A DNA stretch of 5,801 bases, from positions 1-5,801 of the forward strand of contig JALRDA010000128.1 of the NCBI GenBank assembly GCA_023257145.1, read 5' to 3'. The notes below the pieces were generated by a model. That model had not been told where the DNA came from. It did no database searches and saw only the letters and a list, made by a program, of their open reading frames with translations. Origin of the DNA: Candidatus Saccharimonadia bacterium (GTDB lineage Bacteria > Patescibacteriota > Saccharimonadia > Saccharimonadales > Saccharimonadaceae). This document shows, in pieces, positions 1-4,603 of the stretch. Position 1 is the stretch's first letter; every line of letters starts with the position of its first letter. A program made the translations under genes and the position numbers.

Positions 1-1
1 A

Positions 2-112
2 GACCTTCCAGGTGTTCGTTACCACATCGTTCGTGGTGCACTTGACCTTCAGGGTGTTGCTAAACGTCAACAAGGCCGTTCTAAGTACGGTGCTAAGAAA
101 GAAGATAAGTAG
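2..112 (+). CDS. rpsL: 30S ribosomal protein uS12 (S12), C-terminal end only
   Basis: This is the last 36 codons of rpsL; the gene begins before the window. S12 sits at the decoding centre of the small ribosomal subunit and helps monitor codon-anticodon pairing. The visible residues begin DLPGVRYHIVRGALD and continue through QGRSKYGAKK, the near-invariant S12 C-terminus. The proline corresponding to E. coli P90, near a streptomycin-resistance hotspot, is present and wild type; the lysine corresponding to K87 lies just outside the window. The gene ends in TAG, and rpsG starts 2 bp later, so the two are certainly co-transcribed. Identification is by direct recognition of the family signature. 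Confidence 0.97.
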   Translation, partial: DLPGVRYHIVRGALDLQGVAKRQQGRSKYGAKKEDK

Positions 113-114
113 TC

Positions 115-594
115 ATGCCTCGTAAAGTAACTAAAAGCCTACAACGCGTTTTGTCACCAGACCGCAAGTACCAGTCTGTATTAGTACAGCGCCTAATTAA
201 CAAGTCTATCCTTGACGGTAAAAAATCTATCGCTGAACGTGCTGTCTACGACGCACTAGAACAAGCTGCTAAAAAGCTTGATAGCGAAGATCCACTAGCT
301 GTCTTTGAAAAAGCACTAAAGAACGTATCTCCAAACTTCGAAGTTAAATCTCGTCGTGTTGGTGGTGCGAACTATCAGATTCCTTTCCCAGTTGAAGGTC
401 ACCGCCGTTTGCACTACGCATTCAGCTGGTTGGTGCAATCTGCTCGTGCTCGTAAAGGCATTCCTTACTCTCAACGTCTTGCACTTGAGATTATTGATGC
501 TCACAACGAAGCTGGTGCTGCTTTCAAAAAGAAAGAAGACACTCACAAGATGGCCGAAGCCAACCGCGCTTTTGCTCACTTCGCTCGTTCATAA
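115..594 (+). CDS. rpsG: 30S ribosomal protein uS7 (S7)
   Basis: S7 is a primary 16S rRNA-binding protein that nucleates the head of the 30S subunit and lies near the E site and mRNA exit channel. The 159-residue product is of normal length. Family landmarks are visible: MPRK at the N-terminus, INKSILDGKKSIAERAVYDAL (about residues 28-48), the rRNA-binding segment EVKSRRVGGANYQIP (76-90), and the C-terminal EDTHKMAEANRAFAHF (141-156). The ATG at 115 is fixed by the family N-terminus and lies 2 bp after the rpsL stop. That gap leaves no room for the E. coli type of intergenic S7-binding autoregulatory structure. Codons are strongly biased (CGT, GGT, AAC, no ATA), as expected for high expression. 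A strong terminator follows, so this transcript does not obviously continue to fusA. Confidence 0.98.
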   Translation: MPRKVTKSLQRVLSPDRKYQSVLVQRLINKSILDGKKSIAERAVYDALEQAAKKLDSEDPLAVFEKALKNVSPNFEVKSRRVGGANYQIPFPVEGHRRLHYAFSWLVQSARARKGIPYSQRLALEIIDAHNEAGAAFKKKEDTHKMAEANRAFAHFARS

Positions 595-608
595 CAGTCC
601 GACGAATA

Positions 609-648
609 ATACAAAACAACCTCCGTATTTGCGGAGGTTGTTTTGTGT
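609..648 (+). terminator. Intrinsic terminator after rpsG, probably bidirectional
   Basis: A perfect 15-bp inverted repeat (611-625 against 632-646, arm ACAAAACAACCTCCG) with a 6-nt loop starts 16 nt after the rpsG stop codon. It extends to 17 pairs if a T-G wobble and a further A-T pair are counted. The stem core CCTCCG/CGGAGG is GC-rich and its base ends in TTGTTTTGT, supplying a T-rich tract; on the other strand the arm is equally T-rich, so it could stop transcription both ways. It marks the end of the rpsL-rpsG transcription unit and separates it from the accessory genes downstream. Confidence 0.9.
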
Positions 649-664
649 AGCGCGCCATGAATAC

Positions 665-693
665 TTGCTAATCTCACTAACTTCGTTCTTAAT
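665..693 (+). promoter_or_regulatory. Candidate promoter for the 170-residue orphan gene (leaderless type)
   Basis: TTGCTA (665-670, 4 of 6 matches to the -35 consensus) is followed by a 17-bp spacer and CTTAAT (688-693, 4 of 6 matches to the -10 consensus). Six nucleotides then lead straight to the ATG at 700. Transcription would therefore start at or next to the start codon, and there is no Shine-Dalgarno sequence upstream. The same -35 hexamer and the same 6-nt gap occur before the gene at 2889. A second option, TAATCT at 669-674 preceded by TG, would give a leader of about 20 nt. Confidence 0.4.
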
Positions 694-699
694 GTGTAT

Positions 700-1212
700 A
701 TGAAGAGCGAAATTGAGGCATATCAATGGAATTTGATCGCTGCGCAATATGGCGGCGAATCGGAAGAGCGATCGATTGCAACTCAGCTAGATGGATTAGT
801 GAGTGAATTTCGCGGCAGAGTAGGCGAGCATGCACTTCTTTCTATCAATGAGCTCATTGCGATCGAGGAGCACATAAAGAACACAGATATAGCAAAAGCG
901 ATACTAAGCGACGATTCGTTTGTGCATTTTCGTGGACACGGTACGTATTATTTTAGCGATCAAGATTCTCCGTTGTCGTTTGATGAAATAGGTGGTGTGA
1001 GCGGCAAGATAGCCGCATTACATGCGATTGAACGGCCAATCTACAGCGCCGTAGATGATCGTAGTCGTCCGTTGTATCGTACGATGCTGTGCGCAGCATT
1101 GAACGCATGTATGTTACACATGCGTTCATCCGAATTTAGTGTTAGGTTGAAGGGGAAAACGATTCATATCCCACTTGCCGATCAGGACCTGACAATAACG
1201 AAAAAGTTATAA
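700..1212 (+). CDS. Hypothetical protein, about 170 residues, orphan
   Basis: I do not recognise this protein. The ATG at 700 was chosen because a -10-like hexamer ends 6 nt before it; an in-frame GTG at 694 would add two residues. The reading frame is long, ends in TAA, and looks real. There is no signal peptide or membrane segment. The N-terminal half is helical and charged (for example LVSEFRGRVGEHALLSINEL, about 33-52), followed by a FVHFRGHGTYYF stretch (about 74-85), a cysteine-containing helix (CAALNACMLHMR, about 131-142) and a short C-terminal strand region ending IPLADQDLTITKKL. That last segment resembles the C-terminus of the 369-residue protein at 3362. Six isoleucine ATA codons contrast with none in rpsG. 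It lies between the rpsG terminator and a convergent reductase gene, and its 3' part contains adjacent inverted repeats. Confidence 0.75.
   Translation: MKSEIEAYQWNLIAAQYGGESEERSIATQLDGLVSEFRGRVGEHALLSINELIAIEEHIKNTDIAKAILSDDSFVHFRGHGTYYFSDQDSPLSFDEIGGVSGKIAALHAIERPIYSAVDDRSRPLYRTMLCAALNACMLHMRSSEFSVRLKGKTIHIPLADQDLTITKKL
1076..1128. repeat. Cluster of adjacent perfect inverted repeats inside the orphan gene
   Basis: Three self-complementary elements lie end to end. ATCGTACGAT (1076-1085) is a 10-bp palindrome. ATGCTG-TGCG-CAGCAT (1084-1099) is a 6-bp stem with a 4-nt loop. TGAACGCATGT-N7-ACATGCGTTCA (1100-1110 and 1118-1128) is an 11-bp perfect stem with a 7-nt loop. No T-tract follows, so it is not a typical terminator. 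The region is also coding, encoding part of a cysteine-containing helix. An 11-bp perfect hairpin with so short a loop is not expected by chance in a window of this size. Its role is unknown: RNA structure or a protein-binding site are both possible. Confidence 0.75.
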
Positions 1213-1241
1213 TCTACTACCAGTGTACGAGCCCTATTCTG

Positions 1242-1267
1242 TGGGCAAACTGCACCCAGCTTGTTCT
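1242..1267. terminator. Weak candidate terminator between convergent genes
   Basis: The 55-bp gap between two convergent genes contains TGGG (1242-1245) and CCCA (1255-1258) as a 4-bp stem over a 9-nt loop, followed on the plus strand by the T-rich CTTGTTCTTC. The stem is short and this is a guess supported mainly by the need for transcripts to end here. Confidence 0.25.
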
Positions 1268-2101
1268 TCATGTAAAGTTGGCTGTTTCAGGGTTTGATCC
1301 GACGCGCGTATTTGTATTGAGTGCAGCGATGCGCGCCATGTCGTCGCTGCTCAGTTCGAAGTCGAATATGTCGATATTTTGCGCAATGCGTTCTGGAGTG
1401 ACTGATTTTGGTATGACGACTAGACTATTTTGAATATGCCAACGTAGAACAACTTGCGCTGCAGATTTGTCGTATTTTTGACCAATCTCTGAGAACAATG
1501 GTTCGTTCAACAGGTCGCCGCCCGTTCCGCCAAGTGGACTGTAAGACTCGACCGCAATGGCATGTTCTGTGCAGTATGATCTTAGGGCTACTTGCGATAG
1601 TCGCGGGTGTAGTTCGACTTGATTCACTGCAGGAATGACCGTCGTTTCATTCAGTAGTCGTTCGAGGTATTCGATCGTAAAGTTACTGACACCGATGGCA
1701 CGTACTTTGCCATCTGAATATAATTTCTCGAGCGCTCGCCACGTGTCAATGTATTTATCCTTTGCCGGGACTGGCCAATGAATCAAATATAGGTCGATGT
1801 ACTCTAGGCCAAGGCGCTCTAGGCTTTTGTCAAAGGCTGCAAGTGTTTCGTCGTACCCTTGGTCAGCGTTCCAGACCTTGGTAGTGATAAATATATCTTC
1901 TCGCGGTATACCCGAGTTGGCGATGGCTCGGCCGACGCCGGATTCGTTGCCATAGACTGCCGCGGTATCAATCAATCGGTAGCCAGATGCAAGGGCACTA
2001 GATACTGCTGTTTCGACTTCTTGTCCATCCTTCGCTTGCCAGACGCCTAGTCCAATTTGCGGCATCGTTACGCCGTTATTTAACGTAATTGTTGGTTGCA
2101 T
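1268..2101 (-). CDS. Aldo/keto reductase, 2,5-diketo-D-gluconate reductase-like (AKR5 type)
   Basis: This is an NAD(P)H-dependent cytosolic oxidoreductase that reduces carbonyl groups of aldehydes or ketones to alcohols. The 277-residue length is normal for bacterial AKRs. The catalytic tetrad is complete: D45 and Y50 in YRLIDTAAVYGNES, K75 in TTKVWN, and H108 in LIHWPVP. Other family landmarks are IGVSNF (136-141), NQVELHP (160-166), SYSPLGG (186-192) and the cofactor-phosphate loop IPKSVTPERIAQN (230-242), where K232, S233 and R238 suggest NADPH preference. It probably detoxifies reactive carbonyls such as methylglyoxal or handles a small keto-sugar; the true substrate cannot be read from sequence. 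The ATG at 2101 is supported by an AGGAGGA ribosome binding site. It lies 67 bp downstream of the Crp/Fnr-type gene on the same strand, so co-transcription or direct control is plausible. It ends in TGA. Confidence 0.95.
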   Translation of the reverse strand: MQPTITLNNGVTMPQIGLGVWQAKDGQEVETAVSSALASGYRLIDTAAVYGNESGVGRAIANSGIPREDIFITTKVWNADQGYDETLAAFDKSLERLGLEYIDLYLIHWPVPAKDKYIDTWRALEKLYSDGKVRAIGVSNFTIEYLERLLNETTVIPAVNQVELHPRLSQVALRSYCTEHAIAVESYSPLGGTGGDLLNEPLFSEIGQKYDKSAAQVVLRWHIQNSLVVIPKSVTPERIAQNIDIFDFELSSDDMARIAALNTNTRVGSNPETANFT

Positions 2102-2110
2102 AATAAAAAG

Positions 2111-2117
2111 TCCTCCT
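2111..2117 (-). promoter_or_regulatory. Strong Shine-Dalgarno sequence for the aldo/keto reductase
   Basis: On the minus strand AGGAGGA lies 9 nt before the ATG at 2101. It is the only near-perfect ribosome binding site in the window and contrasts with the apparently leaderless starts of nearby genes. This fits a gene translated from an internal position of a longer mRNA (regulator-reductase operon) or from its own leadered promoter in the 67-bp gap, where TATATT on the minus strand is a possible -10 without a convincing -35. Confidence 0.8.
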
Positions 2118-2168
2118 ATATCAACCGTAGCATCGAAACATTAGCTGGTCTGTAATATAGCTTACTGA

Positions 2169-2789
2169 TTAGAGGTTGCATTTACCAGTGTGGACGATGA
2201 AGCGCGTGCGATCGTAATCGACAAGTCCTGCGACCTTTAGACGCTGAAGTTCGAGTGATGTCGTTTCGCGGGTAGAGCCGATCATATCGGCAAGGTCTTT
2301 ATGGGTAAGATGCAGACCTAATCCGTACAGGTCAACCGAGTCGTCGGCACTAAACCGTGTCGCAAGATAATGGAGCGTGGCGATAAGTTTATCCCTTACC
2401 ATTCCTTGACCTATTGAATTAACCCTCGATAACAGGTCGTCATAATGACCGCTCATACTAGTTGCGATTTCGGTCATCAGGCGTAGATCTGTCGCTGCTT
2501 TGTTTAGAAATTCTGATTTGTTTATTTGAAATAAATCCCCATCAGTTAAAGCGGTGTAAAAAAACTTCAAGGGGCGGTGACGCGAAAATAAGCCTTCGGT
2601 CGGAATGATGTCATAGCGGCCTGCGATCCAAAGCATGCGCTCATTGCCTTCATCGTCAATTGACGTTACTTTCACAAACCCACTGCGAATCGCTAGTAGG
2701 CTGTCTGACACATCGCCGGCACTTAAAATTAGCTCATCTTTAGTGAATGCAGTAACGGGGCATTCTTTTACAAAATCAATGACGTCCAT
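2169..2789 (-). CDS. Crp/Fnr-family transcriptional regulator, ligand unknown
   Basis: The 206-residue length and order fit the Crp/Fnr family: an N-terminal beta-roll effector domain (about 12-95, with AFTKDELILSAGDVSDSLLAIRSGFVKV), a long dimerisation helix (about 97-125), then a winged helix-turn-helix (LTHKDLADMIGSTRETTSLELQRLK, 161-185, and wing AGLVDYDRTRFIV). The cyclic-nucleotide phosphate-binding cassette (GExxGE and RSA in CRP) is absent: the matching stretch is GRYDIIPTEGLF followed by RPLKFFYTA (57-80), so cAMP binding is unlikely. Only two cysteines exist (C10, C204), so an FNR iron-sulfur cluster is excluded. In the recognition helix R174 and E175 match CRP R180 and E181, but the R185 position is L179, implying a different operator. 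The start at 2789 has no Shine-Dalgarno; a TATACT -10 lies 7 nt upstream. It is divergent from the gene at 2889 and upstream of the reductase. Confidence 0.9.
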   Translation of the reverse strand: MDVIDFVKECPVTAFTKDELILSAGDVSDSLLAIRSGFVKVTSIDDEGNERMLWIAGRYDIIPTEGLFSRHRPLKFFYTALTDGDLFQINKSEFLNKAATDLRLMTEIATSMSGHYDDLLSRVNSIGQGMVRDKLIATLHYLATRFSADDSVDLYGLGLHLTHKDLADMIGSTRETTSLELQRLKVAGLVDYDRTRFIVHTGKCNL

Positions 2790-2796
2790 ACAGGTA

Positions 2797-2802
2797 AGTA
2801 TA
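2797..2802 (-). promoter_or_regulatory. Candidate -10 element of the regulator gene (leaderless start)
   Basis: TATACT on the minus strand (5 of 6 matches to consensus) ends 7 nt before the ATG at 2789, so transcription should begin at about the start codon. No good -35 sits 16-18 bp upstream, which suggests that a positive regulator may be needed or that the promoter is weak. Confidence 0.45.
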
Positions 2803-2830
2803 GCGCCTTATTGGCAGGCTGACTGCGAAA

Positions 2831-2845
2831 ATAATACATAATTAT
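2831..2845. promoter_or_regulatory. AT-rich inverted repeat, candidate operator in divergent promoter region
   Basis: ATAAT-N5-ATTAT is a 15-bp dyad of the size and spacing used by Crp/Fnr-type dimers. It lies between the divergent regulator and 134-residue-protein promoters, centred about 49 bp from the regulator start and 51 bp from the other start. A 5-bp AT-rich arm is weak evidence on its own. Confidence 0.25.
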
Positions 2846-2854
2846 CGGTCATGC

Positions 2855-2882
2855 TTGCTAAAACGAAGTAACGTACTATGAT
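2855..2882 (+). promoter_or_regulatory. Promoter of the 134-residue orphan gene, leaderless type
   Basis: TTGCTA (2855-2860), a 16-bp spacer and TATGAT (2877-2882, 5 of 6 to the -10 consensus) form a reasonable sigma70-type promoter. The ATG follows after only 6 nt, so the mRNA should start at or within a nucleotide of the start codon. The short dyad AGTA-ACG-TACT (2867-2877) overlaps the spacer and the first base of the -10 and could be a regulatory site. Confidence 0.55.
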
Positions 2883-2888
2883 ATATCT

Positions 2889-3293
2889 ATGAAGACACCA
2901 GGCGAAACATTCATTGTCAGTATCAGAAGTGATAGTAATGAGGCTCGGCTTGAGGGGGCTATGATTAGCGCGGAAGAATCCGTAGGACTGTCGGGATTGG
3001 AGCGTGTCATATCGCTACGAGCAAGGCAATGTGAGCCCATGACGCCACAAGCGCGAATCGATCATGCGTCAGCGCTTTTATCAGCGGTGGGTGTCGACAA
3101 TCCTGAAGAACATCACATTCTAAGCAGTGAGTCTGAATTATCGGTGGTTGTCGATACGTTTATGGCCAAGCATCGTACACTCGGTGCGGATGTTAGTTTT
3201 GATATACCAGATCAATCGATCGGCCATATCCCAGCAATAGCGCGCAAATTTGGCGTTATTAGCGCCGATGAACTGCCGGGGCAGTATATATAA
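2889..3293 (+). CDS. Hypothetical protein, 134 residues, orphan
   Basis: I do not recognise this protein. It has no signal peptide, membrane segment or metal-binding motif and is acidic (about 20 D/E against 11 K/R). The predicted pattern is a short N-terminal strand (ETFIVSIRS), helices around 22-47 (ISAEESVGLSGLERVISLRA) and 52-66 (TPQARIDHASALLSA), a linker, another helix (79-95) and a C-terminal part with VSFDIPD (102-108) and IPAIARKFGVIS (114-125). The ATG at 2889 is supported by a promoter whose -10 ends 6 nt upstream; no Shine-Dalgarno exists. It diverges from the Crp/Fnr-type gene, making it a candidate target of that regulator, and is followed after 68 bp by the 369-residue gene with no terminator between, so the two may be one unit. 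Confidence 0.72.
   Translation: MKTPGETFIVSIRSDSNEARLEGAMISAEESVGLSGLERVISLRARQCEPMTPQARIDHASALLSAVGVDNPEEHHILSSESELSVVVDTFMAKHRTLGADVSFDIPDQSIGHIPAIARKFGVISADELPGQYI
3252..3266. repeat. Near-perfect 15-bp palindrome in the 3' end of the 134-residue gene
   Basis: GGCGTTA-T-TAGCGCC pairs throughout except for one G-T position. It is coding (the GVISA region), and shares the TAGCGCC hexamer-plus with the regulator promoter at 2801-2807. It may be fortuitous. Confidence 0.3.
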
Positions 3294-3294
3294 G

Positions 3295-3305
3295 AATAAG
3301 GCGCT
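3295..3305 (+). repeat. 11-bp sequence shared, inverted, with the regulator promoter
   Basis: AATAAGGCGCT begins just after the stop codon of the 134-residue gene. The same 11 bases occur on the minus strand at 2802-2812, directly upstream of and touching the TATACT -10 of the Crp/Fnr-type gene. Both copies are intergenic. It could be a half-site or operator of a local regulator, or chance. Confidence 0.3.
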
Positions 3306-3361
3306 CGTCTTCGCTGTGGATCTGTTTATACGGTGTCAGTGATCAGTGTTAAGTAAATGCA

Positions 3362-4471
3362 ATGGATAATATGAACGAAAAATACAGGGAAGATGATCGT
3401 GGGCTTGATTTTGAATCCGGAGTACGGTTTTTAGATGAGGCTTTTGGCGGTGACGGCATGGGTGAAGAGGCTAAGCTGCTTGCAAATGAAATGACATATC
3501 ACTCAAAAGATACATTTACATCACTCGCCCTCATTTCGGATGCAGTCGTAACCGCTTCGTGGAATAGCGAAAGTGGGGGCGATGACAGTACGGCACAAAA
3601 CTCATTTTTAATAGGTGCATTGACAGGTCTATGCGTTGCCCGGGAGCTTCAAGACGACCTATTGACGCCTGAGGCGATGGTCCCTTCTGTTGAATCACTG
3701 AAAATGGCGCAGGGTGAGGGTGTTATTGACGGAGCGCAAATTACACAAGATAGCCTGAATCTACTGGCATCTACACAGGCAAAGACAGATGAGATTCTGC
3801 AGCGATGGGCGAGGGCGTCGGGCGCAAGTCCTGAATCTGTACGTTTATACAGGGTAGGGTTTGGGTTTGCTATAAATGAAGCAAACAAGGCGGTACGCGA
3901 AGTCGATATACTCCGCCAGCTTGAAGAAACTTCAAACTGGGATGTTCCTTTCGGGCAAGACGACAGCTACTATCTCGACCCTGTCGACGAAGATTGCCGT
4001 CGTCTCGAGCAAGCATTTAAAGAGCACGTTACCTCTATCAAGCTAACAGACGACCAAGGTGTTGTAGATGCAGGCCGGATGGCGCTGATTACAAGCCTGC
4101 TCGCACGTGATTTTGAAAAGCTGATCGACCTACAGATCGATAGTAAATTACAGGTTAGAGGATCGAGTATATGTCTGCAGTTGAATGAAGTCGGACTACC
4201 GGATGATATGCTCATTTTGAACCCTGACATTAGCTTGGCCGGGTCACTGATCGGTATCGAATGCCTTCCGGTGCCGACGGATTACGCGTTAATTACTGAG
4301 GTATACGACGACAGGAATCTATACGAACCCCTCGTCTGTCTGATTATGGAGAATGTCGAACTGACCAACGAAGCGGGTGAAACTACCGTAAGTGATAATG
4401 TGTTTGCATTGCCACTGCGCGGCGACGATGTTAGCGTCAGCAAAATGATCATTAATCCTCGATCGGTGTAG
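3362..4471 (+). CDS. Hypothetical acidic protein, 369 residues, orphan
   Basis: I do not recognise this protein. It is soluble with no signal peptide or membrane helix, and very acidic (67 D/E against 29 K/R). Residues 1-190 look mainly alpha-helical (for example 38-66, 81-98, 127-150, 168-190); 205-257 is again helical; 258-369 alternates short strands, including LQVRGSSICLQLNE (263-276), ECLPVPTDYALITEVYDDR (300-318), PLVCLIMENVELTN (323-336) and FALPLRGDDVSVSK (348-361). The all-helical front and strand-rich tail suggest two domains. The tail resembles the end of the protein at 700-1212. The ATG at 3362 gives the longest product; ATG at 3371 is an alternative, and neither has a Shine-Dalgarno. 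It follows the 134-residue gene by 68 bp without a terminator, so shared transcription is plausible. Codons such as ATA and AGG set it apart from rpsG and fusA. Confidence 0.75.
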   Translation: MDNMNEKYREDDRGLDFESGVRFLDEAFGGDGMGEEAKLLANEMTYHSKDTFTSLALISDAVVTASWNSESGGDDSTAQNSFLIGALTGLCVARELQDDLLTPEAMVPSVESLKMAQGEGVIDGAQITQDSLNLLASTQAKTDEILQRWARASGASPESVRLYRVGFGFAINEANKAVREVDILRQLEETSNWDVPFGQDDSYYLDPVDEDCRRLEQAFKEHVTSIKLTDDQGVVDAGRMALITSLLARDFEKLIDLQIDSKLQVRGSSICLQLNEVGLPDDMLILNPDISLAGSLIGIECLPVPTDYALITEVYDDRNLYEPLVCLIMENVELTNEAGETTVSDNVFALPLRGDDVSVSKMIINPRSV

Positions 4472-4476
4472 TGTGT

Positions 4477-4513
4477 CACTGCCACCGCGGGATTATGACC
4501 CTCTGGTCAAGTG
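4477..4513. repeat. Interrupted inverted repeat before fusA, overlapping its -35
   Basis: CACT/AGTG (4477-4480, 4510-4513), ACC/GGT (4484-4486, 4505-4507) and GGG/CCC (4489-4491, 4499-4501) nest around a 7-nt loop with small internal loops. It lies just after the stop of the 369-residue gene and covers the fusA -35 hexamer. It may act as a weak terminator for the upstream gene or as a binding site over the fusA promoter; no T-tract follows directly. Confidence 0.3.
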
Positions 4514-4532
4514 CATGTATTTCTGTTAAAAT
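4504..4532 (+). promoter_or_regulatory. fusA promoter with extended -10
   Basis: TAAAAT (4527-4532, 5 of 6 matches) is preceded by TGT in the extended -10 position, and TGGTCA (4504-4509, 4 of 6 to the -35 consensus) lies 17 bp upstream. Transcription should begin near 4539-4540, giving a leader of about 65 nt that contains a run of seven T residues (4546-4552). This explains how fusA is expressed although the rpsL-rpsG transcript terminates 4 kb upstream. Confidence 0.65.
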
Positions 4533-4584
4533 AGACCCATAGCGCTTTTTTTATGTCTAAAAATAGCAGGCAGTAATAATTTAA

Positions 4585-4593
4585 GAGGAAGAG
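4585..4593 (+). promoter_or_regulatory. fusA ribosome binding site
   Basis: The purine run GAGGAAGAG ends 10 nt before the ATG at 4604. The GAGG core is rather far from the start (15 nt), but there is no better candidate, and the family N-terminus fixes the start codon. Confidence 0.6.
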
Positions 4594-4603
4594 ACAACAC
4601 CTT

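Noticed and set aside
316..579. 87-residue minus-strand reading frame within rpsG
   Set aside because: It is a shadow of a highly conserved ribosomal protein gene in another frame, with no ribosome binding site or family resemblance.
692..703. Three-codon minigene ATG TGT ATA TGA overlapping the ATG at 700
   Set aside because: It is too short to judge and would lie upstream of the proposed transcription start; probably fortuitous.
2550..2621. Calling the regulator a cAMP receptor protein (crp) or fnr
   Set aside because: The phosphate-binding cassette residues are missing and there are too few cysteines for an iron-sulfur cluster.
3649..4485. Minus-strand reading frames (67-86 residues) inside the 369-residue gene
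   Set aside because: They are Ser/Arg-rich shadow translations typical of the antisense strand of an acidic protein gene, without start signals.
4534..4559. AGAC/GTCT hairpin with T-run, possible attenuator before fusA
   Set aside because: The left arm lies upstream of the predicted transcription start, so the RNA would not contain the full stem.
4553..4576. Seven-codon upstream reading frame (MSKNSRQ) in the fusA leader
   Set aside because: It has no ribosome binding site and follows a T-run; such a short frame is likely by chance.
595..4603. Insertion sequence or prophage bringing in the accessory genes
   Set aside because: No transposase, integrase, terminal inverted repeats or target-site duplication could be found at either edge.
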